Source of the DNA: CAXSDR01 sp964236445
Lineage (GTDB): Bacteria; Actinomycetota; Actinomycetes; Motilibacterales; Motilibacteraceae
Direction: 5' to 3'
Length of the DNA stretch: 31,014 nt
Assembly: GCA_964236445.1 (NCBI GenBank)
Contig: CAXSDR010000036.1
Span: forward strand, 1-31,014
The notes beneath the pieces were generated by a model, which had not been told where the DNA came from, ran no database searches, and saw only the letters and a list, made by a program, of their open reading frames with translations. A program made the translations under genes and the position numbers. This document shows, one piece after another, positions 1-7,485 of the stretch (positions are counted from its first letter, which is position 1; each line of letters begins with the position of its first letter).

Positions 1-33
1 ATCACCGTTCTTCGCAACCTTCAGCTCATTGGC

Positions 34-99
34 TCAAAGCCGCAACATACGCAAGTTCTCGGCGATCACGGATTCGCACTTCTTCGGGGCGTTGGACAT
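34..99 (-). pseudogene. short ORF, possible truncated XRE-type HTH start
   Basis: A 21-codon reading frame starts at an ATG whose A overlaps the TAA stop of the upstream DMT exporter (TAATG), with GGAGGGG placed as a ribosome binding site. The peptide ends ...VIAENLRMLRL before TGA. That ending resembles the first helix of XRE-family regulators (typically NLRxLRxxxGLS), and XRE-cupin regulators commonly sit beside DMT exporters, but the similarity is short. Reading through the TGA gives ANELKVAKNGD to the window edge, so the gene may be interrupted by a nonsense or frameshift mutation, or the ORF may be a real coupled micropeptide. The edge of the window prevents a decision. Confidence 0.35.
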
Positions 100-1085
100 T
101 AGCGTTCCCCTCCAATCGAGCCTTGTTCTGTGTCGGCGACCGCGCGTTCGTGATGCGTCCGGGCGAGTCCGAGTGTGACGCCCAGTATCACCACAGCGCC
201 ACCGGATACGCGCGAGGGGACCAGTGTCTCCCCGGCCAGCACGACTGCCCACATCAGGCCTGCCACAGGGACTATATTGAGGAGGTTGACAGCAACGCTT
301 GCGCTCAGGGATCTCAGGCCAAAGTTGTAGGCGAGAAAGGCCGCCACCGAGCAGAAAACCGCAAGGAAAGCAATGCGCAGGAATGAGCCTGCCGAAGGCG
401 TCGACCACCGCGGAGCTTCGAAGAAGGAGAGTGGGATAAACCCGACGGTGCCCGCCATCGTCTGGTAGTACGTCGTGACCACTGCGGAGCATCCCCGGCT
501 GTTACGCTGGGCGACGATATTGTACGTAGCCCAGGCGAAGCCGCCCGCGATCAGGAGTAGGTCGCCGACCAAGCGATGTTCGCGGCGGGAGGAAACGACT
601 GGCCCGCTAGCTACAACCATGCACACACCTGCGATTGCGAGCGTCATCCCCGAGAGACGTACGAGGGAAAAGTGCGTTTTCCCGAAAGGCAGTTCTAATA
701 ACAGAGCTATCACTGGATATGACGCTACGATGAGCGTTGCGTCCGACGCAGAGGCGAGGTCGACGCCGACGTTCTCGAGCGCGAAGTACGCGGTAATTCC
801 GAGTAGCCCTGCGGATCCGACGCTGATCTTCTGGCGCTTCGTCATGACGGATCGCTCACGACGCAGAAGTAGGATAATACGGAGAATCACGGCAGCAACC
901 GCAAACCGTAGGGCACCCAATGTCATGGGCGGCACGTCATCCAGGGCGACCTTGGTGACCGCGAAGGAGCTGCTCCAGATGACGGCCGCCACAGCCACGG
1001 CCGAGACCGCGAGCAAGCGCTGTGATAAGCCGGGAGGCAGCTCCCTACGACGCCGGGCATGTTGTGTGTCCGTGGTCAGGCTCAC
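99..1085 (-). CDS. EamA/DMT-family transporter (putative exporter)
   Basis: A 328-residue inner-membrane protein with about ten hydrophobic segments arranged as two EamA repeats, which is the normal DMT (drug/metabolite transporter) layout and length. The first repeat begins near residue 25 with AVIWSSSFAVTKVAL, followed by PPMTLGALRFAVAA, a typical DMT motif; the second includes LLIAGGFAWATYNIV. A GTG start at 1083-1085 precedes MSLTTD. Family members export amino acids or other small metabolites; the substrate cannot be read from sequence. Its stop overlaps the ATG of the short downstream ORF, suggesting coupling. Codon use is less GC-rich than in the genes to the right, fitting an accessory gene. 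Confidence 0.85.
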   Translation of the reverse strand: MSLTTDTQHARRRRELPPGLSQRLLAVSAVAVAAVIWSSSFAVTKVALDDVPPMTLGALRFAVAAVILRIILLLRRERSVMTKRQKISVGSAGLLGITAYFALENVGVDLASASDATLIVASYPVIALLLELPFGKTHFSLVRLSGMTLAIAGVCMVVASGPVVSSRREHRLVGDLLLIAGGFAWATYNIVAQRNSRGCSAVVTTYYQTMAGTVGFIPLSFFEAPRWSTPSAGSFLRIAFLAVFCSVAAFLAYNFGLRSLSASVAVNLLNIVPVAGLMWAVVLAGETLVPSRVSGGAVVILGVTLGLARTHHERAVADTEQGSIGGER

Positions 1086-1197
1086 AAGGGGAGCCTAAGA
1101 CCTTCTCGACATCGTAGCGGCGGCACCGGCACTGTTTGGTGTTTGATGCCACGAAGTTTGCACGCCATACACCATCACCCGGAACGGAAGAGACCTG

Positions 1198-1335
1198 GGC
1201 GAGACTGATGCGGCGCTGCTACGTCTGGTCTGCCACGCCCGGCGCTCGAACCGCGAACTTGCGATCGAGCGGCATGTGGCGGAGTCGACGTGTCTTGAAG
1301 GGACGCCTGGGCCATCTCGGCGTGGAGTGGTCACC
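1198..1335 (+). pseudogene. remnant of LuxR/NarL-type HTH regulator
   Basis: From 1198, one frame reads GETDAALLRLVCHARRSNRE and then LAIERHVAEST, which matches the C-terminal helix-turn-helix of LuxR/NarL regulators (usual form LTxREx-VLRLVAxGxSNxEIAxxLxVSExTV). Just after the AEST codons (about 1290) the similarity moves by one base into another frame, VLKGRLGHLGV, which matches the end of the same domain (TVKxHLxHLLxKLGV) with a few residues missing. No receiver domain or start codon is found upstream. I read this as a frameshifted fragment of a deleted gene, not as an active regulator. Confidence 0.5.
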
Positions 1336-1624
1336 GGACTACAAGCCGAGGCCGACCGCAGAAAGCTCAATCGGCCCCCCGTCATCGAGTCATTCCACTC
1401 GTTCGTCTTGAAGTTCGAGGGGCACCCTTGCGGTCCTCGCTAGTTCTGGCACTGATATTTCCTCACTCAAATCGCAGGTCAGGTCGCCGACCGCCTGAAT
1501 GACTTCTTTCTCTTACCGACCCACGCAGCGCAAGGGGGAATAGTCGACGTCCAGACCTGAGTGATCGTCGGTGCCGTCCCGTTCTAGTCACGCGGCCCCG
1601 GAGTGGTTCACACCGAGTGTTCCG
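1336..1624. other. non-coding remnant stretch, nothing recognised
   Basis: Between the LuxR remnant and the cyclodeaminase remnant no frame shows recognisable protein similarity, an RNA gene or a mobile-element end. It is probably decayed sequence. Confidence 0.4.
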
Positions 1625-2076
1625 TCCATCGAGACCTACCCAGTGGCCCGCGGCGATGGCCAGAGCGGCGAAGCCGAGCGACTGGAGCACAGTGATCTCC
1701 TTCTCCGAACTTCGGCCATGGCTTGATTGCGCAAGACTTCGCCGAGTTCGGCGTACTCCGTGAACGGATGTCCGAGCTCCTCGGCGGCAAGCAGAAGGTC
1801 TCCTGCCTCGGCGTGATGTGAGGTCCCGGCGCAATGTCCGACAGGGCCGACAAAGGGGTGCGCACCTGTGATGTCCATGACCGTGCAGATCACGTCCGCA
1901 TCGCGTGTCGCCTCCCTCACAACGTTTGCGCACGTAGACGGGAAGCTCGCCGTCAAACCCAACTCACTTCGGTCGTCGACGTTGAGACGCTCACGGCACA
2001 CATCGGCGCCCGACCGCGGCCCCCTCACCACCGGGCCGAGAACCGGAGCATCGTAGGTGCAGGGCTCCGGCGCCAC
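1625..2076 (-). pseudogene. ornithine cyclodeaminase / mu-crystallin remnant
   Basis: One minus frame carries VVREATRDADVICTV, the NAD-binding-domain strand typical of ornithine cyclodeaminase/mu-crystallin proteins, and then AEAGDLLLAAEELG...AELGEVL, the usual late region. Around position 1710 the similarity changes frame and continues as EKEITVLQSLGFAALAIAAG, matching the conserved C-terminus (DEITxFKSLGxAxxDLAAA). Roughly 40 residues seem missing between the ADVICTV and AEAGDLLL parts, and the N-terminal half is absent. With one frameshift, an internal deletion and a missing start, it cannot make an active enzyme. Intact relatives convert ornithine to proline or act as imine reductases or dehydrogenases. 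Confidence 0.65.
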
Positions 2077-2168
2077 AGTCGGCCGACCCTGTCAGAGCGC
2101 TCGGGGTGAAGTCCGCGATAAATGGGTCGAGGACGTGGTGGTGCCGATGGGAGCATCGGCGAGTGCAC

Positions 2169-2724
2169 ATGAAGCTGGTGCGCCCCGACGAAACTCGTCT
2201 TGCGTCCTACCTCGAGGCGCTGCGCCGAGGTTGGGCGCCGCATGGTCGAGCTAGCTGACCATCGGTCAGCAGTCGAAGCGATCGAGGCGGACCGGCAGCA
2301 GTTCCTCGCCGACCAGGACGACCCACGCGCGGAGCGTGGTGCGCTGACCCTGCCGGACGGCACCACCGCCACCCGCATTCCAGGATATGAACGCTGGATG
2401 TGGGACGGCGAGTTCTGCGGGCGCATCGGTCTGCGCTGGCAGGAGGGCACAGCGGAGCTGCCGACACACGTTCTCGGACACATCGGCTATGCAGTCGTGA
2501 GCTGGAAGCGCGGCAGGGGATACGCCACCAACGCTCTTGCACAGTTGCTCCCGGACGCTCGGGCCATCGGTCTGCCTCATGTCGAGCTCGCGACCGACCC
2601 GAACAACGTCGCGTCACTGAGAGTTCTCGCCGCCAACAATGCTCAGCTCATCGGTCCGTTCGAGCTGCCGGAGGTCCATGGCGGCGGCGCGGCACTGCGG
2701 TTCCGCATCGCTCTCACACACTGA
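2169..2724 (+). pseudogene. GNAT acetyltransferase, frameshifted near its N-terminus
   Basis: The ATG at 2169 begins MKLVRPDETRLASYLEALRRGW, the standard opening of a COG3981-type GNAT protein, but this frame stops at 2256-2258. The rest of the domain continues in the +1 frame from about 2242: VELADHRSAVEAIEADRQQF, then RWMWDGEFCGRIGLRW, the acetyl-CoA-binding region around GHIGYAVVSWKRGRGYATNAL, and LATDPNNVASLRVL. One extra base between about 2232 and 2242 accounts for the break. The downstream frame has its own ATG at 2242 and could give a 160-residue protein lacking about 25 N-terminal residues. It lies tail to tail with the next gene, 14 bases away. It is either a young pseudogene, a sequencing error or a +1 frameshifted gene; the substrate is unknown. 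Confidence 0.7.
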
Positions 2725-2738
2725 CCGCCAGCACTCGC

Positions 2739-3827
2739 TCAGGCGACGTCCACGTGGACATGGTCCCGATGGTCGAGGACATCCGGGTCCCCGCTGGAGC
2801 CGCTGGGCGGTGCGTACGGCCGCCAGCCGTCCTGGGAACGCGTCGCCGTCCAGATGCGGCCGTCATAGATGACCGTGCGCACCTGCAGGCGCTTCGCGTT
2901 GGCGACCAACCACTGCGCGGTCGCCCAACCCTTGAGTTGGTGGACCGTGTCGGCGGGTCGGTAGAAGACGTCGATGGCTCGCCCGTCGTAGTGCGCCGAC
3001 CCGCTCATGTGCCCGGTGGAGATGCCGCCGGGCGCGAAGCCTCCTAGGGACAGGCGCCCGAACGACGCGGTGAGCTCGGCGCGCGTACGCGCAGCACGAG
3101 GGGTGAGCCCGGTCGGGCCGATGGCCTGCTTGCCAAGCTTGCCCGGCTTGCCCACGTGCAGGTTGCACGTCAGACCGGCCTCGCGGTGACCGGTCAGCGC
3201 CGCAGCGATCACGCGCGCGTCGGCCGCATGCTGGGCGTAGGCACTCGGGAATGCGCTGCGCTGCACGGCCTGCGCCGCCTCGGTCACCGGGAGACTCGAC
3301 CAGTGGGGCACCTTGGACAGCCGGCTGTAGAAGCGCCCTGACGCATGGACGGGGTCGCGCACCTGGGCCGGCGTGCCCCAGCCCTGCGACGGTCGCTGCT
3401 GGAAGAGCCCTTGTGAGTCTCTGTCGCCAGAAGATAGATTCCTGAGCTTGGATTCCTGCATTGCGGTGGCGAGCGCGATGGTGACGGCCTGCTGCCCATA
3501 GCCCATCTTGAGTCCCACCGCGGCGATGGTGGCTGCATTGGCGGCCTGGTCGAGATCGAGCAGGACCTCGGGCGCGCCGGGAGTCGCACTCCTGACGATG
3601 CACAGCTCAGGCGTCACCACGGCCGCACCGTGGTGGGGCAGAGCGTCCAGGGCACGCTTCACCACCCACGCCGCACCCGCGAGCAGCGACAGCGCCAGCA
3701 GGGCGGCGACCAGCTTCGTCCCTGGGCCGTCGTCATGGCGACCGGGCAGCCGCGTGCTCCCCGAGCGACGCGGGGTGCCCGGCCGCCGGGACGACGAGAG
3801 GCGGCGTGGCGGCGCTGAGGTCGCCAT
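2739..3827 (-). CDS. membrane-anchored putative two-domain cell-wall hydrolase
   Basis: This 362-residue protein has a basic cytoplasmic tail (about 1-36), one membrane segment (about 38-56, LVAALLALSLLAGAAWVV) and two extracytoplasmic parts. The first (about 75-200) includes ATAMQESKLRN and SQGLFQQRPSQGWG, reminiscent of lysozyme-like transglycosylase folds in which the Glu of a QES-type motif is catalytic. The second (about 245-362) includes SAHYDGRAIDVFYRP and ends DHRDHVHVDVA; the HxxGxAxD and HxH patterns recall metal ligands of M15 D,D-peptidases. Function as a peptidoglycan hydrolase is inferred, not shown. It follows dapD by 16 bases in the same direction with AAGGGAG as ribosome site, so the two are probably co-transcribed. 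Similar proteins are usually left as hypothetical. Confidence 0.6.
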   Translation of the reverse strand: MATSAPPRRLSSSRRPGTPRRSGSTRLPGRHDDGPGTKLVAALLALSLLAGAAWVVKRALDALPHHGAAVVTPELCIVRSATPGAPEVLLDLDQAANAATIAAVGLKMGYGQQAVTIALATAMQESKLRNLSSGDRDSQGLFQQRPSQGWGTPAQVRDPVHASGRFYSRLSKVPHWSSLPVTEAAQAVQRSAFPSAYAQHAADARVIAAALTGHREAGLTCNLHVGKPGKLGKQAIGPTGLTPRAARTRAELTASFGRLSLGGFAPGGISTGHMSGSAHYDGRAIDVFYRPADTVHQLKGWATAQWLVANAKRLQVRTVIYDGRIWTATRSQDGWRPYAPPSGSSGDPDVLDHRDHVHVDVA

Positions 3828-3843
3828 CGCTGCGCCACTCCCT

Positions 3844-4824
3844 TCAGACGTTCGCGTGCAGTGCGGCGTTGAGGCTTCCCCACGTGCCCGTGCGGGCGCG
3901 GACCTGGATGGCCCCCGTCACGCTGTTGCGAAGGAACAGCAGGTCGGGCACGCCCGACAGTGCGCGTGCCTTCACCACCGCACCGTCGGGAAGCGTGACC
4001 TTCGTGCCCGCGGTGATGTAGGTGCCTGCCTCGACAACGGTTCCGTCGCCGAGGCTGATCCCCGTCCCCGAGTTTGCCCCGAGCAGGCATCCTTTGCCGA
4101 TCACGACGCGCTCAGTGCCGCCACCGGACAACGTGCCCATGATCGAGGCGCCCCCGCCGATGTCGGACCCGTCCCCCACGACGACGCCTTGGCTGATGCG
4201 GCCCTCGACCATCGACGTACCCAGAGTTCCTGCGTTGTAGTTCACGAATCCCTCGTGCATGACGGTGGTGCCGGGCGCGAGGTGGGCTCCCAGTCGCACG
4301 CGGTCGGCGTTGGCGATGCGTACGCCGGACGGCACGACGTAGTCCGTCATGCGCGGGAACTTGTCGATGCCGATCACCTGCGCCGGACGGCCGGCCGCGC
4401 GCAACCGCAGCCGTGTCGCCTCGAAGTCGGCGACCGCGCACGGACCCGAGTCGGTCCACACGACGTTCGTGAGAACGCCGAACAGGCCGTCGAGGTTCAT
4501 CGAGTTGGGTTCGACGAGCCGGTGCGAGAGCAGATGCAGCCGCAGGTAGGCGTCGCTGGCATCGGTGGGGGGAGCGGTGAGATCGGCGCGGGTGAGCACC
4601 GCGGCCGTGCGGACCTGTCGGGCCAAGTCGTCACCCTCGAGGGCCAGCAGCGCGGCAGGGGCGTCACCAGGGGCGTCGTCACCGAGCGCCGGCGCGGGAA
4701 ACCAGCTGTCGAGGACGTCACCGGCGGCGGAGGTGGTGGCGAGCCCCCAGCCCCACGCCCGCGAGGAGGCAGCAGAAGCCTTCAGAAGTGCCGTCTGAGC
4801 CGGTGTCGAGGTCGTGTCGTCCAC
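3844..4824 (-). CDS. dapD: tetrahydrodipicolinate N-succinyltransferase
   Basis: DapD transfers succinyl from succinyl-CoA to tetrahydrodipicolinate in the succinylase branch of lysine and meso-diaminopimelate synthesis, supplying lysine and peptidoglycan. The 326-residue product fits the actinobacterial DapD class. Its C-terminal half shows left-handed beta-helix hexapeptide repeats (LAPGTTVMHEGFVNYNAGTL, GGGASIMGTLSGG, GKGCLLGANSGTGISLGDG) as in this acyltransferase fold. The N-terminal part has SFLRLHLLSH-like helices (actual DAYLRLHLLSHRLVEPNSMN) typical of the group. The GTG start at 4822-4824 is 19 bases from the divergent dapE start, with a shared -10 between them, so the mRNA is probably nearly leaderless. 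dapE next door performs a later step of the same pathway. Confidence 0.92.
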   Translation of the reverse strand: MDDTTSTPAQTALLKASAASSRAWGWGLATTSAAGDVLDSWFPAPALGDDAPGDAPAALLALEGDDLARQVRTAAVLTRADLTAPPTDASDAYLRLHLLSHRLVEPNSMNLDGLFGVLTNVVWTDSGPCAVADFEATRLRLRAAGRPAQVIGIDKFPRMTDYVVPSGVRIANADRVRLGAHLAPGTTVMHEGFVNYNAGTLGTSMVEGRISQGVVVGDGSDIGGGASIMGTLSGGGTERVVIGKGCLLGANSGTGISLGDGTVVEAGTYITAGTKVTLPDGAVVKARALSGVPDLLFLRNSVTGAIQVRARTGTWGSLNAALHANV

Positions 4825-4831
4825 GGTTGGC

Positions 4832-4838
4832 TACCGTA
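4832..4838. promoter_or_regulatory. symmetric -10 element shared by dapD and dapE
   Basis: TACCGTA reads as TACCGT on the plus strand and TACGGT on the minus strand, so both fit the TANNNT actinobacterial -10. Counting seven bases past the last -10 base puts +1 at 4844, the dapE GTG, on the plus strand, and at 4826, two bases before the dapD GTG, on the minus strand. Only 19 bases separate the two start codons, leaving no room for independent promoters. The -35 of each promoter would lie inside the other gene. Confidence 0.6.
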
Positions 4839-4843
4839 CCCGC

Positions 4844-5905
4844 GTGGCTGTCCTGGATCTGTCGAGCAACGTCGTCGCCCTGACCGCGGCGGTGTGCGAC
4901 GTCCCCTCCGTCAGCGGCGACGAGCGCGAGCTCGCCGATGCGGTCGAGACGGCGCTGCGGGCCTACGCCCACCTGCAGGTGCACCGCGACGGCAACGCCG
5001 TGGTGGCGCGTACGACGCTGGGCCGGCCGCAGCGGGTGGTGATCGCGGGGCATCTGGACACCGTCCCCATCGCCGACAACCTGCCCACCCACCTCGCCGA
5101 CGGCGTCCTGCACGGGCGCGGCACCGTCGACATGAAGGGCGGCGTCGCGGTCGCGCTTCACCTGGCTGCGGCTGTGGTCGAGCCGACCCGCGACGTGACC
5201 TGGATCTTCTACGACAACGAAGAGGTCGAAGCCGCGCGCAACGGCCTCGGCCGGCTTCTCGAGGGACACCCCGAGTGGCTGGCCGGCGATTTCGCGATCC
5301 TGATGGAGCCGACCGCCGCCGAGGTCGAGGGTGGCTGCAACGGCACGCTGCGCGCCGAGGTCACCACCCGCGGCACGACGGCACACCCGGCCCGGGCCTG
5401 GATGGGCAGCAACGCCATCCATGCGGCTGCCGACGTGCTGGCACGCCTGCAGCGTTATGAGCCGCGCAGCATCGACGTGGACGGGCTCGTCTATCGCGAG
5501 GGGCTCAACGCCGTGGCCATCCGCGGCGGTGTGGCCGGCAACGTGATCCCGGACGAGTGCGTCGTGACGGTCAACTACCGTTTCGCGCCCAGCGCGTCGG
5601 TGGAGCAGGCGGCCGCGCACGTTCGCGACGTGTTCGACGGCTTCGAGGTCGTCATCACCGACTCGGCCGCCGGCGCCCGTCCCGGGCTCGACCATCCCGC
5701 CGCCGTGGCGTTCATGGCGGCCGTCGGTGGTCGCGCGCTGCCGAAGTACGGCTGGACCGACGTGGCGCGCTTCAGCGAGCTCGGCATCCCTGCGGTCAAC
5801 TACGGCCCCGGGGACCCGCTGCTCGCGCACAAGGACGACGAGCGCGTGCCGGTGGAGCAGCTCGAGCAGTGCGCCGAGCGACTCGGCTCCTGGCTCCGCT
5901 CCTGA
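4844..5905 (+). CDS. dapE: succinyl-diaminopimelate desuccinylase
   Basis: DapE is a zinc-dependent M20 peptidase-family enzyme that removes succinate from N-succinyl-LL-diaminopimelate. In the 353-residue product the expected ligands are visible: H70 and D72 (AGHLDTVP), D96 (GTVDMKGG), the catalytic/ligand pair E126-E127 (YDNEEVE), and a late His in LLAHKDDE. The dimerisation lid domain follows RGTTAHPARAWMG. I take the GTG at 4844 as the start because it coincides with the predicted transcription start and gives VAVLDLSSNV; the in-frame GTG at 4814 would overlap dapD. With divergent dapD it supplies two succinylase-branch enzymes for cell-wall diaminopimelate. Confidence 0.92.
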   Translation: MAVLDLSSNVVALTAAVCDVPSVSGDERELADAVETALRAYAHLQVHRDGNAVVARTTLGRPQRVVIAGHLDTVPIADNLPTHLADGVLHGRGTVDMKGGVAVALHLAAAVVEPTRDVTWIFYDNEEVEAARNGLGRLLEGHPEWLAGDFAILMEPTAAEVEGGCNGTLRAEVTTRGTTAHPARAWMGSNAIHAAADVLARLQRYEPRSIDVDGLVYREGLNAVAIRGGVAGNVIPDECVVTVNYRFAPSASVEQAAAHVRDVFDGFEVVITDSAAGARPGLDHPAAVAFMAAVGGRALPKYGWTDVARFSELGIPAVNYGPGDPLLAHKDDERVPVEQLEQCAERLGSWLRS

Positions 5906-5974
5906 GCGCCGCCTTCACCACGGCGTTCAGGCCCCTGTGCATGCCGCGAGGAACAGCGGTCAGTGGCGTGCTCA

Positions 5975-5980
5975 TAGGCT
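5975..5980 (+). promoter_or_regulatory. -10 box of leaderless LOG gene
   Basis: TAGGCT ends six bases before the ATG at 5987, placing +1 on the A of the start codon. Confidence 0.55.
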
Positions 5981-5986
5981 TCGCGC

Positions 5987-6877
5987 ATGGTCGACCAGGA
6001 CGCCGCTGGCAGCGGCAGCAACGGCGCGCCGCCCGAGCCGGCGACGCCCACGGGCAGAGCCCCCAAGCGTCAGCGCAGGCACGGCGCGTTCGAGCACCAG
6101 AAGGGCCCGGTCACGCTGCGGGGGTCGCAGATCCCGGCCAGCACCACCGACCAGCGGCTGCTCGACAGCCACGGTGCCACGGACTGGGTGCACACGGACC
6201 CCTGGCGCGTACTCCGGATCCAGGCCGAGTTCGTCGAGGGCTTCGGCGCGCTCGCGGAGCTGGGTCGCGCGGTCAGCGTGTTCGGCTCTGCGCGTACCCA
6301 CCCCGACTCACGGGAGTACGCGCAGGCGGAGGAGGTGGCTCGCCGGCTCGTCGCGGAGGGCTATGCAGTGATCACCGGCGGTGGCCCGGGCACGATGGAG
6401 GCCGCGAACCGCGGTGCGCACGAGGCCGGCGGGCTCAGCGTCGGCCTCGGCATCGAGCTGCCATTCGAGCAGTCGATGAACGAGTGGGTCGATCTCGGCG
6501 TGAACTTCCGCTACTTCTTCGCGCGCAAGACGATGTTCGTGAAGTACGCCGTCGGCTTCGTCGTGTTGCCGGGTGGCTTCGGCACCCTTGACGAGATGTT
6601 CGAGGCGCTGACCCTCGTGCAGACGCAGAAGATGACGGCCTTCCCCGTCGTGCTCATCGGCAAGGACTACTGGTGCGGGCTGATCGACTGGCTCAAGGGT
6701 CCCGTCCTGGACGGCGGCAAGATCAAGGCGGCCGACCTCGAGCTCCTGGTCGTCGTGGACACCCCGGAGGAGGCTGTCGAGCTCGTGCTGGCCGCGGAGC
6801 GCAGCCGGGTCGGTGAGGGCGGCCGGCGTGACGACGAGAAGGCCGCCGCGTCGTCGAGCTCCTACGACGGCACCTGA
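5987..6877 (+). CDS. LOG-family (TIGR00730) nucleoside 5'-monophosphate phosphoribohydrolase
   Basis: LOG-family proteins have a Rossmann-like fold, and characterised members release a base from (cytokinin) nucleoside monophosphates. The 296-residue protein has a charged, low-complexity N-terminal extension of about 85 residues (QRRHGAFEHQKGP...TDPWRVLRIQ), then VSVFGSARTHPDS, the GGGPGTMEAANRGA motif and the family signature PGGFGTLDE with the conserved Glu. The ATG start coincides with the predicted transcription start. It lies 81 bases after dapE and only two bases before a second, shorter LOG gene. The true substrate in actinobacteria is uncertain, and the annotation lysine decarboxylase found in older databases is misleading for this family. 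Confidence 0.88.
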   Translation: MVDQDAAGSGSNGAPPEPATPTGRAPKRQRRHGAFEHQKGPVTLRGSQIPASTTDQRLLDSHGATDWVHTDPWRVLRIQAEFVEGFGALAELGRAVSVFGSARTHPDSREYAQAEEVARRLVAEGYAVITGGGPGTMEAANRGAHEAGGLSVGLGIELPFEQSMNEWVDLGVNFRYFFARKTMFVKYAVGFVVLPGGFGTLDEMFEALTLVQTQKMTAFPVVLIGKDYWCGLIDWLKGPVLDGGKIKAADLELLVVVDTPEEAVELVLAAERSRVGEGGRRDDEKAAASSSSYDGT

Positions 6878-6879
6878 GC

Positions 6880-7482
6880 ATGGCCACGATCTGCGTCTAC
6901 TGCTCCTCCAGCGAGGCCATCGCCTCGTCCTACCTCGACCTCGCCACCGAGATGGGGCACGAGATCGGCAGGCGCGGGCACGGTCTGGTGAGCGGCGGCG
7001 GTCGCGTGTCGATGATGGGCGCCGTCGCGACGGCGACCCGCGAGGCGGGTGGGCGCACCGTGGGGGTCATTCCCGAGGCGCTGCGCCTGATCGAGGTCGG
7101 CGACGAGCTGGCGGACGAGCTGCTGGTCACCCCGGGCATGCGTGAGCGCAAGGCCATCATGGACTCCCGGGCCGACGCCTTCGTGGCCCTGCCCGGCGGG
7201 CTCGGCACGCTGGAGGAGCTGCTCGAGGTCTGGGTGGCCCGAACGCTCGGGATGCACACCAAGCCCGTGGTCGTCATCGACCCGGACGGCATCTTTGCCG
7301 CGCTGCGCCAGCAGGTCGAGGATCTGGTGGAGGGCGGTTTCATGCGCCCGGAAGCGCGTGAGGCCTGCGTGTTCGTGCGCACCGTTTCGGCGGCGTTCGA
7401 CGCTATCGACGCGCTGTGGGCTGCTGCGCCCGGCTTGCGCTGGGCCCCGTCGGTGGACGAGATGCTGGAGTCGGACCTCTAG
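6880..7482 (+). CDS. second LOG-family protein (TIGR00730)
   Basis: A 200-residue compact LOG protein close to the usual family length. It begins ICVYCSSSEAIASSY, a typical LOG start, and has SGGGRVSMMGAVATA, R/K-rich MRERKAIMD and the signature PGGLGTLEE. It starts two bases after the stop of the longer LOG gene, so the two are co-transcribed and probably translationally coupled. This gene lacks the long N-terminal extension of its neighbour. Family members hydrolyse nucleoside monophosphates; whether the pair forms mixed oligomers is unknown. It converges with folP2, leaving three bases between stops. Confidence 0.88.
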   Translation: MATICVYCSSSEAIASSYLDLATEMGHEIGRRGHGLVSGGGRVSMMGAVATATREAGGRTVGVIPEALRLIEVGDELADELLVTPGMRERKAIMDSRADAFVALPGGLGTLEELLEVWVARTLGMHTKPVVVIDPDGIFAALRQQVEDLVEGGFMRPEAREACVFVRTVSAAFDAIDALWAAAPGLRWAPSVDEMLESDL

Positions 7483-7485
7483 CGC

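Noticed and set aside
4814..4843. dapE start at GTG 4814
   Set aside because: It would overlap the dapD start and precede the -10 element; GTG 4844 matches the predicted +1.
3508..5460. A 650-codon open frame on the plus strand
   Set aside because: It lies antisense to dapD and its neighbour and then out of frame with dapE. No domain is visible.
5987..7482. Lysine decarboxylase annotation for the LOG proteins
   Set aside because: PGGxGTxxE and GGGxxxMM/E are LOG phosphoribohydrolase motifs; no PLP-binding site is present.
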